Part shown: in pieces, positions 54,960-64,000 of the stretch | Layout: each line of letters starts with the position of its first letter | Numbering within the stretch: the stretch's first letter is position 1 | Source of the DNA: Sordariomycetes sp. S80-01Y | Taxonomy: Eukaryota > Ascomycota > Sordariomycetes | Assembly: GCA_037042185.1 (NCBI GenBank) | Contig: JAXQJY010000019.1 | Location: 558,001 to 622,000, forward strand | Direction of reading: 5' to 3' | Length of the DNA: 64,000 nt | Notes under the pieces: generated by a model | The model's input: only the letters and a program-made list of their open reading frames with translations | Database searches by the model: none | Told to the model about the DNA's origin: nothing | Made by a program: the position numbers and the translations under genes

Positions 54960-55030
54960 TCTTCCGTAGTATAGTGGTCAGTATGCGAGCTTGTCACGCT
55001 CGAGACCCGGGTTCAATTCCCGGCGGGAGA
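54960..55030 (+). tRNA. tRNA-Asp (anticodon GTC), intronless
   Basis: A full cloverleaf can be drawn. The 7-bp acceptor stem pairs TCTTCCG with CGGGAGA, including one T-G pair. The D arm contains TAGTGGTCAGTA. The anticodon stem is CGAGC/GCTCG with loop TTGTCAC (anticodon GTC). The T arm has GGTTCAATTCC in a CCGGG/CCCGG stem. The internal A- and B-box sequences needed by RNA polymerase III are present, and a T-run (TTTCTTTTTTT) about 20 nt downstream can serve as terminator. No intron is present. Confidence 0.93.
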
Positions 55031-55970
55031 GATCCGCCAGCAGTTCTACTGTTTCTTTTTTTGCCTTTGGTCCTTTTTTAATATTGCTTATCTTGTTCAA
55101 CTTGCGCTGGATTTGATGTAAATTGAGTGTATTTGACAATCGTCTTCTTACGATCTTGTTAGCTCCGTTGCAGCGCGATCGCGTTGACTGGAGAGGCTTT
55201 GGGAGTGGATTCCCAGATGAGGCCAATCATTCACCCTCTTCTCCAAATGTGTTGCATGATCGCTACTCGCTTTCCCACCACCAGTGAGAATCGATTCAAA
55301 TGTGATTGGTAGCTACCGGATGAAGATCGTCGGGCCCGGTAATGCTCGAGGCTGATGGACGGGTCCTCGGGAACCCGGGGACTCGGGATGAGAGATGCAT
55401 CGTCTGAGTTCCACATGCGCAGTTGGGATGCATGAGCACCGAGAGATGCTTACCTGTGCTTACAGACCTGCTTTTTCCAGATCTACGTTTGTCTTGTGGA
55501 CAGAGACAGAGAGAAGCTGCGTGTCGACATCTCGTCATAATGGGGTGACAACCTCTCGTTGGTTCACAAGACCAGCGAAGTAAAACGTCCCCGCATGTGT
55601 TTACATCTACTATTTATCTGATTAGCACCCCGAAATGAGCAGTCTTAGCACCTCACATACCCTCTCTTGGACGTATGAGATCTTGAATCCGCTTTCTGCA
55701 TTGAAGACGCTGATACATGAGAAAAACGAAGCAGGAGCAGATCTTACTCACCGTTTTCTGCGATGAGTCGCCGAGTAGGCTATTGCCTGCTCGTACTACC
55801 TGATGATGAAACAAAGTTTGTCGATCAAATGGCGTTGTGGTCTGCAGCATAAATAGACCGATCGCCCTCTTCACTCCTATAGCACCATCAGCTCATGCCT
55901 CCGTCAAGACCAGCTACAAACCAACACACATCAACACCTGAATCAAGACTATTCAAGTGAACTTTGAACG
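55031..55970. other. Gene-free interval
   Basis: Begins with the T-rich Pol III terminator region of tRNA-Asp. No coding region recognised; a CATAAATAGA element at about 55848 may serve as the TATA box of the cupin gene. Confidence 0.45.
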
Positions 55971-56491
55971 ATGTCTGCCGACTGCTGCCGCCACGTTGAG
56001 GGCGTGAAAGACGCCCAGGTCTCCGACCAGGACCCCAAGTTTGATCGCAGGTGAGACTCGCAATCCCCAGAGCCTGGGACGCCAACACTCAAAATCGCAG
56101 CCGCCCCTTGTCCCGTATCGAGTTCGGGTACCATTTCCCTCTCGTAAACTGCCCCGGCATGTCCATCGTCGCCATGCGCGTGATCTTCCCTCCGAACGCC
56201 GCGACGCCGCCCCATCGACACGGCGGTGCCTCAGTCACCGGCTATCTTATTCGCGGCTCCTTGCTCAACAAGATGAATGACCAAACAATTAAGCACGTCG
56301 AGGCTGGCCAGAGCTGGTACGAGGCCCCGGACTGCTACCATAGGCTGAGCGAGAACGCGAGTAAGACGGAAGAGGCGGAGCTGGTCGCTACGATGATTGT
56401 TGAGACCAAGGTCATCGAGGAAGAGGGCATGGGAGCGTTAGTCGTCATAGACGAGGAGTACAGGGATCTCTATCCCAAGCCAGCCTCTTAG
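55971..56491 (+). CDS. Single-domain cupin, 156 aa
   Basis: Exons 55971-56050 and 56101-56491, with a 50-nt intron (GTGAGA donor, CGCAG acceptor). The joined frame reads FDRSRPLSRIEFGYHFP. The cupin motifs are visible: motif 1 around ATPPHRHGGASVTGYLIRGS, with two His and the Glu position occupied by Ser/Thr-type residues, and motif 2 around APDCYHRLSENAS, with a His. No signal peptide. Small RmlC-like cupins of this type occur in many fungi with diverse or unknown functions. The predicted start codon lies at the beginning of a Cys-containing N-terminus (MSADCCRHVEG). Confidence 0.83.
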
Positions 56492-56970
56492 TATTACGGA
56501 GGGAGTTGTTTTAGCGAGCCATCACAATCGAACGAAGACCGGTGGTCCCAGAAGCACTACGGACTCTGTGCAACCTGGTGACGTCGAGAATTCCCAAGCC
56601 TGTGATGATTCCCCGATGCCCGATGCAGGTTCCCCGCGATTTACCACGAGCTCGGCTGGCACTTGTCCGTTATTTCCTTGAGGGGATGCTCCAAAGACGG
56701 GAAGAGCTTCGATGTGGCAGTGATCGACCGCACTGATGTGACGGCGGAGTTGCTCGTATTAGTCGCGCCCCAATCACGTTGCGTCCGGGCAAGCTCTTGA
56801 CATCCATGAAACGGTATGAAACGGGGGAAGCCTCGGTGTTGAAAGAACATGTGTACCGAATGTGCCTAGTCCAAGACGTATAAAGACGCCGTGCATTGAA
56901 GGCGAACAGATCGTTGAAGTGTGGATAATCACTAAAGAAACTCACGGACCTCTGGTATATCCTATTCAAA
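56492..56970. other. Intergenic region
   Basis: The 3' flank of the cupin gene and promoter of the GH16 gene, with a GTATAAAGA element at about 56878. No gene recognised. Confidence 0.45.
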
Positions 56971-57832
56971 ATGATTCAAGCCCAAGCCGCGGTTGCACTG
57001 TTCGCAGCATCTGCTGCCGCCCAAACAACCGTCATCCCTTCCGACTCATTCTCCTCCTTCGACACCTACTGGAACTACCTCTATCCTTGGGGCAGCGACC
57101 ACAACGGCGGCGCCCGCATGTCCGAGAGCCACGTCTCGACCTCCGAAGGCCACCTAGTCCTCACTTCCGAGCCGGTCACCGGTGAGCCCCCGGCCGAGCA
57201 CGGCGGCAACCAGATCCCCATCAACTACCTCTCCGGCGCCGTCCACGCCAAGCAGACCTTTGCCGTGGCCGCGGGCGGTGGCTACGATTTCAGCGCCGAG
57301 TTCATCGCCCCCGTTGCGACGGGGACGTGGCCCGCGTTCTGGGTCACGGCCACGGAAGGCTGGCCGCCCGAGATCGACATTGCGGAGTGGAAGGGTAGTG
57401 GTGACATCTCCTTCAACACCTTCAACACCTCAAGTGAAGTCACCGCTCTGGATGTGGCGTACCCGAACCCAGGCGACTGGCACTCTGTCTTGGCAGAGGT
57501 CAGGGATGTGAACGGGGTGGATGTCAGCGTTGACTTTTACCTGGACGGGGAGTGGATTGCGCAGCAGTCTGGCGCTAATTATGTTGATGCTGGCCTCTGG
57601 TTGTTAGTCTTTACAATCTTTGCCATTCTTGAATTGCGCTAACCCATGCATTAGCATCATCAACTACCAAATGGAAGGCTCTTCAGGCTCGCCGGGGCCG
57701 TCTGAGAGTAAGTCGACCTGCTTTCCGGAGATGAACGCATTTCCTTCAGAATACGATAACTAACCATATGCTCTCCATCCAGCGACGACGTTTTCCATCC
57801 GCAACACGGTCGTTGTCGACTACAACCCCTAA
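56971..57832 (+). CDS. Secreted GH16 beta-glucanase-like enzyme, 244 aa
   Basis: Exons 56971-57602, 57655-57707 and 57783-57832; introns of 52 and 75 nt. A signal peptide (MIQAQAAVALFAASAAAQ) is followed by a concanavalin-like domain. The catalytic motif of family 16 glycoside hydrolases, ExDxxE, is present as PPEIDIAEW, with Glu as nucleophile and acid/base. FWVTATEGW and the C-terminal WLFIINYQMEGSSG also fit. GH16 enzymes cleave beta-1,3(4)-glucans of plants or fungal walls; some act as transglycosylases. At about 225 mature residues it is close to the minimal domain. The last exon adds only 16 residues and a stop. Confidence 0.85.
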
Positions 57833-58273
57833 CTGATGCTTTCGCAAACACGCACAAAGTAGGCACAGTGCAGCTACAAAAGACGTTACAGCTTCACATT
57901 TGATTTTTCCCGTTTTGACGCATTTTCCCCTTGAACTTACCTTCAGTTACGTCGTAATCATCCCGATGCCGCCAATATGGCTGCCTAGTTGACGGAACCC
58001 CAAACGGCAAACGAGGCTTAAGCCACGAGACACCAGGCTAGGCCAAACGCTGCCGTATTCGTCGTATGGGCTCGCACCCGCGATACTTTGCATTTGCGCC
58101 TGTGAACCGTCCGGGCAGAGCAACGGATCACGAGTAGCACGTCGGCAGTATATTTGGGCACAGAATTCTTACCATGGATAGCTCTAGGCTTGTTTCGCTG
58201 ACTACTATAAGTACGCCCATTCCCATCTTGAGGCATAGGATACTTAGAAACGCTTCTTGTGCAATTGATCAAA
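57833..58273. other. Intergenic region
   Basis: No gene, RNA or repeat recognised; contains the 3' flank of the GH16 gene and the promoter of the tubby-like gene. Confidence 0.45.
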
Positions 58274-58936
58274 ATGGAGAATGACCAAAACCCAAGTGCT
58301 GTCTACCCCCATAAGAGTTTCAAGCTCATCCAGCCAGCCTGGTCAACCGTCTACACCTACATACCCGCCTCCGCCCCAAACCACAAAACCGCAACTCCCC
58401 TCTTCGTCGTTAGCATCTCGAGCTTTAAGCCTCACAAACCCCATCTCATCCTGCACAGCGGCCCGGACCGCAAGACTTCACCCGCCGTAGCGTGCTCCTG
58501 GATCATCGCCACCTCGCGCTCCAGCAAGGTCGGCCTCGGCGACGTCGTCAGCGCCCCGGACAGCGTCATCTGGGAGGACTTCAAGCAGGAGACCCTGCGC
58601 GGGTCCGAGTTCAGCTGGGGCCTGGACTTGCACGGCGGACGGAGGTCTCTTCGCTGGAAGAGGACGTCGCATCACGCGGTTGACGGGAAGAAGGCTAACC
58701 ACTGGAGCACGAGGAACTGGAAGCTTGTGAGCAAAGACGACAACAACGAGATCATATGTGTCTTTACGAGCGAGGGTGGGCTGACTACTGTGTGCGGTAC
58801 GCTGCAATTCAACGTTGATTGGGGGACTGACTTTGAGCACATGGTACTCATGACGATGGCATATCTGTGAGTATTCATCGTGGAAACTCGATCTTTAGCT
58901 AATGTATCCTCCAGGCATCGGCACGACAATATGTAG
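58274..58936 (+). CDS. Tubby C-terminal-like (LURP-one related) protein, 204 aa
   Basis: Exons 58274-58866 and 58915-58936, with a 48-nt intron (GTGAGT donor, TCCAG acceptor). The last exon adds only HRHDNM; without splicing the frame would stop right after MAYL. The body is one beta-rich domain with SFKLIQPAWSTVYTYIP, VCGTLQFNVDWGTDFEHMV and RSLRWKRTSHHAVDG, which fits the fungal tubby C-terminal-like / LURP-one-related proteins. No signal peptide is seen. The biochemical role of fungal members is not known; tubby-type folds can bind phosphoinositides. An alternative ATG lies 15 nt upstream (58259). Confidence 0.75.
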
Positions 58937-59248
58937 ACTGCAAGATGGATTGAGTGGCATATCTCTCGCACGCTTCTCCTGTCGGTGATAAGACCAACAA
59001 TCGCCTAACTCCGTCAGATGGCTGGTCAGGTATCTACAAGGGATATAATTCCGTAGCCTGTGTTAAAATCTCTCTACATCAAACCCAATGGGGGCCAGAT
59101 GAGGCGCATTTGTAATGTCAGGAACATGCTTACCGTTCGGGTAACTCGCATGAAGCCCCCGCTTCGCTCATTCTCTCGAGCCGTCAACATTCATCATCCA
59201 CCGCAGAGCCGTCCTCATCGTAGATTTGCAGATTCAGTCGGTAGCAAA
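58937..59248. other. Intergenic region
   Basis: Just over 300 bp between two genes on the same strand. No feature recognised. Confidence 0.4.
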
Positions 59249-59746
59249 ATGCCCATCCCCATCATCCTCTGCGGCAAGACAGAAGCCATCGGCGCAGGCG
59301 TCATCCAGGGCCTCAAGCCGGAGTACGAGGGTTAGCCGAGCCTCCCCGCCGTTTGGAACCCATTTCGCTGACGCTCTCCAGTCGTGCACTTCATCCTTGG
59401 CCCTGAGGCCGCAATCGACGAGATTCCAGTCATTCTAAAGGGCCAGACGCTCGCGTCCCAGAGCAGCACCCTTGGCACGTCCAATGATGCTGTCCGACCC
59501 AAGGCCATCGTCCTCGGCGGCGGCTTCGTCGGGGTCTTTGAGAATGTAAAGAGTGAAGTTGAGAAGCAGTTCGCGCAGAGCGGCGGTAGTAGGGTTGCTT
59601 GGTGCATGCACGATGCAAGCAAGCCGCACCCGCCGCCGGGGCCAGAGTATGGCAAGGTTGTTATGGAGAGGTGCAAGGAGTTGCTGGGCCGGCTGCAGAG
59701 CGAAGGGAAGTTAGATGACGGGAGAACCGAGACGTACTACTACTAG
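59249..59746 (+). CDS. Small conserved-looking protein, 148 aa, unknown
   Basis: Exons 59249-59330 and 59382-59746, with a 51-nt intron (GTTAGC donor, CTCCAG acceptor). The N-terminus MPIPIILCGKTEAIGAGVI is followed by GLKPEYEVVHFILGPEAAI. It resembles the start of a Rossmann-like fold, with a beta strand, a Gly-containing turn and a helix. A later strand IVLGGGFVG and a C-terminal helix complete a small alpha/beta protein. No signal peptide, no clear catalytic residues. I recall similar short fungal proteins annotated only as hypothetical. It is convergent with ABZ1; the stops are about 210 bp apart. Confidence 0.7.
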
Positions 59747-59957
59747 TGAGCAGTTTCACCGAGAGAAGCATGTGGCAGGCTAAGATCATTACTGAATCCG
59801 TGCTTGAATGTGGTGTGGTGTTGAAAGTACAACGGCCGCCTTGGCTCTATATCTATCCAATGTTGAACCATTCCCAAACGCCAGTTGAATGCAAGTCGTA
59901 GTCCATCCTTCGTTGAGAAGATTCCATTCGTTCCATCATGCCCAACGCGGGCCTCAA

Positions 59958-62474
59958 TTATTTCTTCTGCCGGAGCAATGAGCCTAGGACGCTGGATTGC
60001 TTAGCCTCCATCTCCAGGAACTCGCCCTCGTCTGTCGACTGTATCGTCACGGCGCCGCCCGCTCCGACGCGCCATATCTCATGTTTGTTCGAGATTTCGC
60101 GTTCTTTATCTTCACCGTCGCCAGGAGCAGTCCCGTTTGCGCCCATTGCCGTCTCGTTGACATTGCGCATCGCGGTCCGAATCACGACTGAGAAGTCGCC
60201 TGCTCCTCCAACATCCATATACCCGAGGACCCCGGAATAGACACCCCTAGGTCGCTTCTCAATATCTCTCAGAATCTCACAGCTCCTCTTCTTGGGCGCC
60301 CCTGTCATGCTCCCCGGCGGCAACGACTGCTTCAGCACGTCCAAGCCCCGAGCCTGCCCGGGGCCCTTCTCCGGCAACTGCCCCTCGATGACGGACACGA
60401 GTTGATAGACCGTCTCGTACTCCTCGACCACCATCAGCTTAGGGACGCTCGTAGACTCCGCCCCTATCACTCCGCTGAGGTCATGGCGGATGAGGTCAAC
60501 AATCATCAGATTCTCGGCACGTTCTTTTGAGCTTTCCAAGATAGCATGTGCCTGCTCGCGAGTCACGTCCGGGCCTTTCTTGACGGTGCCCTTGATGGGA
60601 CGGAACTGGCAACGTCCCTCGCGCGTCCATCTGAGGAAGCGCTCGGGGCTGCTCCCTACGACCGTGACGCCGGATAGATTGAGGTAGGCACCGAAGGGGG
60701 CAGGGTTGTTTTGGCGGAGGCGTTTGTACAGAGCCCACTCATTGAGGCCCTTGCCCGACTCGTTGAGCGGAACGCGAATCTGGGTCTCGTCGGTGAGACA
60801 AAGCTCATAAGAGTCCCCAGAAGCAAGGGACTCCTGGCAACGAAGGACTTTGTTCCTGTACTCCATCTCGCCAGGGCGCTTGATGTCAGCGTGGAGCAGT
60901 GCATCGCTGAGAGCGGCGGACTCCTCCAAGGAGGCCTTTGCTGCCGTGGAGTGACCCCCGATCTTCTGTCGCTTGCCGTTTGACTCTGCCCAAATATCCA
61001 CCGTGGGCGCTAATTCGCTTTGAAGTATCTCTATGACCTTCTTCGTCTGATCGATCCAAGCAGAGTCGTTGGCCCACAAGGACTGGATGTAAGCCGTTGA
61101 AGTGGCGTGGTCAAAGACCACGCTTCGATGGATGAAGGCAAAGTTGATGTCCGGTACGCCTCCTGTAGCACACGAGGAGTGGGACGCGACCTCTAGTGTC
61201 TCGAGTCCAGCTTCGTAGGAGATGTAGCCCATGAATCCGCCCCAGAAGGGACATTGACGCTGTTGCCTGCAATCTAGATCACCTGGCGTCGAAGCCGGAC
61301 TGTCCTCTTCGAAATAGGTCTCTTCCGAGTGACTTGGCTCATGTAGGTCCAAAGCCTCTTGCAGAACAGGCCAAACGTCTTCGATGCTGTCCACGCCTAG
61401 CGACCTCATCTCTCCTTCAGCGTAGCCATAACGAAGACGCTTCTCAGCAACCCTGTAGGTGACTTTCATGGTCTGATTTGGAGTGACGAACCCGAGGATG
61501 CTAAATTCTCCGGATTTGTGTCCTTGCGAGTCCAGTAGGACGACTTCTCGACGTCCATGGCCTTTGCCCTTTTGCACGAGAGCTTCGACAAGGCGCGACG
61601 GCGCAACATCCGGAGCGTCTACCTTGCTCCATTGAAGTGTGACCGTATCGTTGGGGATCTGGGCCCGAATTTGGCGACCAATGCTCTTTCGTTGCTTGTC
61701 GTTTCTCGACGCCTGCTCAGGCTGCTGCTCGCTTTCGACCTTCACAGCCAGAGGCGACTGAATTGATCGCTTAGCTTGCCTACTACGCGATGTTGACCAG
61801 TCTGTGGCCTCTTTCCACCAATTCTTGATCATCACCTGTCCAGCAGCAGACGTACAGATCGACTCGGGATGAAACTGGACTCCCCAGAACGGCTTCTCCG
61901 TATGTCGCGCCCCCATCAGAATGGGACCATTAATTTCGTCGTCCGCATCCCAAGCTAATGGCTGCAGCGTAGGGCAAGCATCCGAAGGTTCGTAGAACAC
62001 CTTGATGCCCTCCCTGGTGCCGATGTCCACTTTTAGCGAGTGGTACTGCGTTGCGTCCAAATCAGTGACCCCGGCAAAGATGTCGATTCCCTCATGGCTC
62101 ACACGGCTGACTATGCCATGCCTAGCCCTCGTCAACTCCCTGACTGCAGCACCCTGCGAGTGACACAGCGACTGGAACCCTAGGCAGACCCCCAATATCG
62201 GCACGATGTCCGCGTCGCTCAACCTCCAGAGTCTGTCGATGAAGCCGATGTCCTCTGGATTAGCAGGATGCCCGGGGCCTGGACCTACGACGACTGCATC
62301 ATAGCACGCCAATAGCCCCGCCAGGTCGTCGATGTCCTCGTTCATGCGCTTCACTGTGATGGCCACGTCGAGGGTCTGAGAGAGGAGACCGACGATGTTA
62401 TTGGTGAAAGAGTCGAAGGCGTCAATGAAGAGAATTCGCGGGCGATTGCGCCCTGACGCCGCCATAGATGCCAT
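59958..62474 (-). CDS. ABZ1: Aminodeoxychorismate synthase (fused PabA-PabB), 838 aa
   Basis: A single exon from the ATG at 62474 (a second ATG lies three codons later). The N-terminal half is a class I glutamine amidotransferase: ILFIDAFDSFTNNIV, VVGPGPGHP, the nucleophile Cys in LGVCLGFQSL and the His-Glu pair in VQFHPES. A basic linker (about residues 235-275) leads to the chorismate-binding half: FRPIKGTVKKG, IVDLIRHDLSGV and PPGSMTGAPKKRSCEI. Both halves look complete. The enzyme uses glutamine ammonia to turn chorismate into 4-amino-4-deoxychorismate, the step before p-aminobenzoate and folate. The fused form is the fungal and plant arrangement. Cytosolic. Confidence 0.93.
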   Translation of the reverse strand: MASMAASGRNRPRILFIDAFDSFTNNIVGLLSQTLDVAITVKRMNEDIDDLAGLLACYDAVVVGPGPGHPANPEDIGFIDRLWRLSDADIVPILGVCLGFQSLCHSQGAAVRELTRARHGIVSRVSHEGIDIFAGVTDLDATQYHSLKVDIGTREGIKVFYEPSDACPTLQPLAWDADDEINGPILMGARHTEKPFWGVQFHPESICTSAAGQVMIKNWWKEATDWSTSRSRQAKRSIQSPLAVKVESEQQPEQASRNDKQRKSIGRQIRAQIPNDTVTLQWSKVDAPDVAPSRLVEALVQKGKGHGRREVVLLDSQGHKSGEFSILGFVTPNQTMKVTYRVAEKRLRYGYAEGEMRSLGVDSIEDVWPVLQEALDLHEPSHSEETYFEEDSPASTPGDLDCRQQRQCPFWGGFMGYISYEAGLETLEVASHSSCATGGVPDINFAFIHRSVVFDHATSTAYIQSLWANDSAWIDQTKKVIEILQSELAPTVDIWAESNGKRQKIGGHSTAAKASLEESAALSDALLHADIKRPGEMEYRNKVLRCQESLASGDSYELCLTDETQIRVPLNESGKGLNEWALYKRLRQNNPAPFGAYLNLSGVTVVGSSPERFLRWTREGRCQFRPIKGTVKKGPDVTREQAHAILESSKERAENLMIVDLIRHDLSGVIGAESTSVPKLMVVEEYETVYQLVSVIEGQLPEKGPGQARGLDVLKQSLPPGSMTGAPKKRSCEILRDIEKRPRGVYSGVLGYMDVGGAGDFSVVIRTAMRNVNETAMGANGTAPGDGEDKEREISNKHEIWRVGAGGAVTIQSTDEGEFLEMEAKQSSVLGSLLRQKK

Positions 62475-63564
62475 GATGCTGTGACTCTGGTGTTTGTCGT
62501 CGAATCATAAACCGCTCATCTGATAAGACATAGCCGAGCCAGCGGCTGCAGGGGATGCGTGTCTCGGGGTTCGCACACGTCGTTCGACTTTCAGGTGAGA
62601 CCCGGCATCATGTAAATGAATTTGAGTAATAGGAGGAATAATGTAGTACAAAGCTGTTTCTTGAAGGTGACGGAGTTGGAGCTTATCAAAATTTCGAGGC
62701 GCGAGTCGTGGCTTGCATCGGCTTGAGCCGGAGTCACTGGGCGCTAAGCCTAATTGATGCCCTGAAGCGTCCCAATATATTTGACACCCACTGCGGGTGC
62801 CAAAACACACGCTTTTCACAGGGCTGCCGTTTGCACTTTCGAGAAGCACGTGAACCCCCATCGTAACACAGAACTTCATTGTTGCCTCAGTGCGCCCTCA
62901 CTTTCACGTCCGCAGTCTCGCGGTGAGCCGCTCGTCTGTCAAGAGCCAACAGGGATCTAGCAAATCACCCATTGTTCAACCCCTGCTGAAATGACCGGGC
63001 TTCGAAATGGTGAGAAAGGGGATCTACAGCGACAGCTCATTGCATCAATGCGCAGCTGCTCGAAGCAAACACTGTGCCTACTTACTGTGACTGTGTTTGT
63101 GATGGTCAGAGGGTTCTAGAATGACTTCCTCTGCATGCTGGGCCGACTAGTTGTGGTGAAGGCCTCCTCAACTTGTGGCTGCGGACAGCTGCCAGCACTA
63201 CAGTAGAGAGCCACGTCAACTGTGCTTCAAGCGTACTTCCATTTGTTTCTGCTGTTGTTTGATCGTCTCAGCTTTGTTTTCCAGCCCGAAACGAACTTGA
63301 CAGTCCAGTGAAGTGGACAAACTGCTGCCTTAATCATCTCGGCCTCCCATCTTCTCTCAGATCGATTTGTTTTTCCTCTTCCTTCAACAGGTCTGCTTCT
63401 CAACCCTGCCTTCTTTCATCTAACAGCAATTCGAACCATCATCAGCCCTGAAGCCGACACTGCATCCCCAACGAGCTAACGTCTGACAAGTACAAGAGAG
63501 CAACGGCCTCCTATCGAAACCAAGTGTGCTAGAACCTCTGAGTGAGGTGCAGAGGCCCCTCCTA
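62475..63564. other. Divergent intergenic region
   Basis: This is the shared 5' region of ABZ1 (minus) and the DUF6604-type gene (plus). Pyrimidine-rich tracts near 63369-63420 mark the leader of the latter. No gene recognised; an intron in the 5' UTR of the right-hand gene is possible. Confidence 0.45.
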
Positions 63565-64000
63565 ATGATGTCTTCACATAATGCCTATGCGCAGTACAAG
63601 CGCGACACCAACTGCCTCCTCTACTGGATCATCAACACCTCCAATGCCGTCCTCCAGAGATCCGGTCCTGCGCTGCCACCCCGTGTTGACGCACCGTCTT
63701 CACCAGTGACGCGGAACATCACAGGTCAGATCACGGTCGCCGGACTCATAGACATGTCCAGGAGCATTGCCTCTCATACCAGAAGTATCCCTTCCACTAT
63801 CTTCCGTCTGTTTCAGTCCGTCATTCATGCCCGTCAGAAGGCCGCCTCGCTATACCAGCAAGCTTCTGACGACGCCGCTGATGTGGACTTGGAGACGAGC
63901 AATCAGAAGCACCAGCACTTCATCAGCGCCTTAATAGAAGCCTTCAAGGCACTCGGGGGGCAGGATTGGGTGAAGGAACAGAAGGCGGCGAATAAAACGA
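63565..64000 (+). CDS. DUF6604-type protein, 5' part only (window end)
   Basis: The frame is open from the ATG at 63565 (another ATG follows directly) to the window edge, 145 codons. The sequence AYAQYKRDTNCLLYWIINTS, then TVAGLIDMSRSIASH, IPSTIFRLFQSVIHARQKA and HFISALIEAFKALGG, matches the N-terminal DUF6604 domain that I know from large fungal proteins, often several hundred to over a thousand residues. Their function is unknown. No signal peptide. Partial: the rest lies beyond the window. Confidence 0.78.
   Translation, partial: MMSSHNAYAQYKRDTNCLLYWIINTSNAVLQRSGPALPPRVDAPSSPVTRNITGQITVAGLIDMSRSIASHTRSIPSTIFRLFQSVIHARQKAASLYQQASDDAADVDLETSNQKHQHFISALIEAFKALGGQDWVKEQKAANKT

Overview
The window is nuclear DNA of a filamentous ascomycete (Pezizomycotina, most likely a sordariomycete; I cannot name the genus). 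The evidence is about 28 mostly well-spaced genes on both strands, short GT-AG introns (42-119 nt, mostly 45-65) with CTAAC-like branch sites, GC-rich third codon positions, and fungal families: sterol glucosyltransferase ATG26, fused aminodeoxychorismate synthase ABZ1, an Mtf2-like mitochondrial protein, a Zn2Cys6 regulator and a DUF6604-type protein. One short, extremely A/T-rich block (about 23.53-23.89 kb) looks like a RIP-mutated repeat relic. No CRISPR array, bacterial element or intact transposon was seen.

Layout. 0-12 kb holds a small secreted protein, a divergent pair (Mtf2-like / CMR1) sharing a promoter with G1/S-type boxes, and the large ATG26 gene. 12-26 kb is an accessory-looking stretch: a lone cytochrome P450, a VOC-fold protein, an HsbA-like secreted protein, a feruloyl-esterase-like enzyme, an unspecific-peroxygenase/chloroperoxidase gene with a 7-nt microexon, an aldo-keto reductase, the A/T-rich relic and a secreted lipase-like hydrolase. 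26-39 kb holds a single-repeat WD40 remnant beside a 14-bp minisatellite, an MDR-type ABC transporter, two unrecognised proteins (one with a duplicated cysteine module), a secreted protein with a GAGE repeat tract, and a vacuolar/secreted M28 aminopeptidase. 41-47 kb holds an ERG3-type sterol C-5 desaturase, a 661-residue polytopic membrane protein and a secreted cyclase-family protein. About 4.6 kb without a recognisable gene follows (46.9-51.5 kb). 51.5-64 kb holds a Zn2Cys6 transcription factor, an alpha/beta hydrolase, tRNA-Asp(GTC), a cupin, a GH16 glucanase-like enzyme, a tubby-like (LURP-one related) protein, a small unknown protein, ABZ1, and the 5' part of a DUF6604-type gene cut by the window end.

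How they fit together. The housekeeping genes (Mtf2-like, CMR1, ATG26, ERG3, ABZ1, tRNA-Asp) are unrelated in pathway, except that ERG3 and ATG26 both act on sterols. The genes between 15 and 26 kb are rich in secreted hydrolases and an extracellular peroxygenase, which fits a life on plant material, but nothing in the sequence shows that they are co-regulated. No polyketide synthase, NRPS or terpene cyclase lies beside the P450, so a secondary-metabolite cluster is not supported here. All exon boundaries were read by eye from splice signals and reading-frame continuity.
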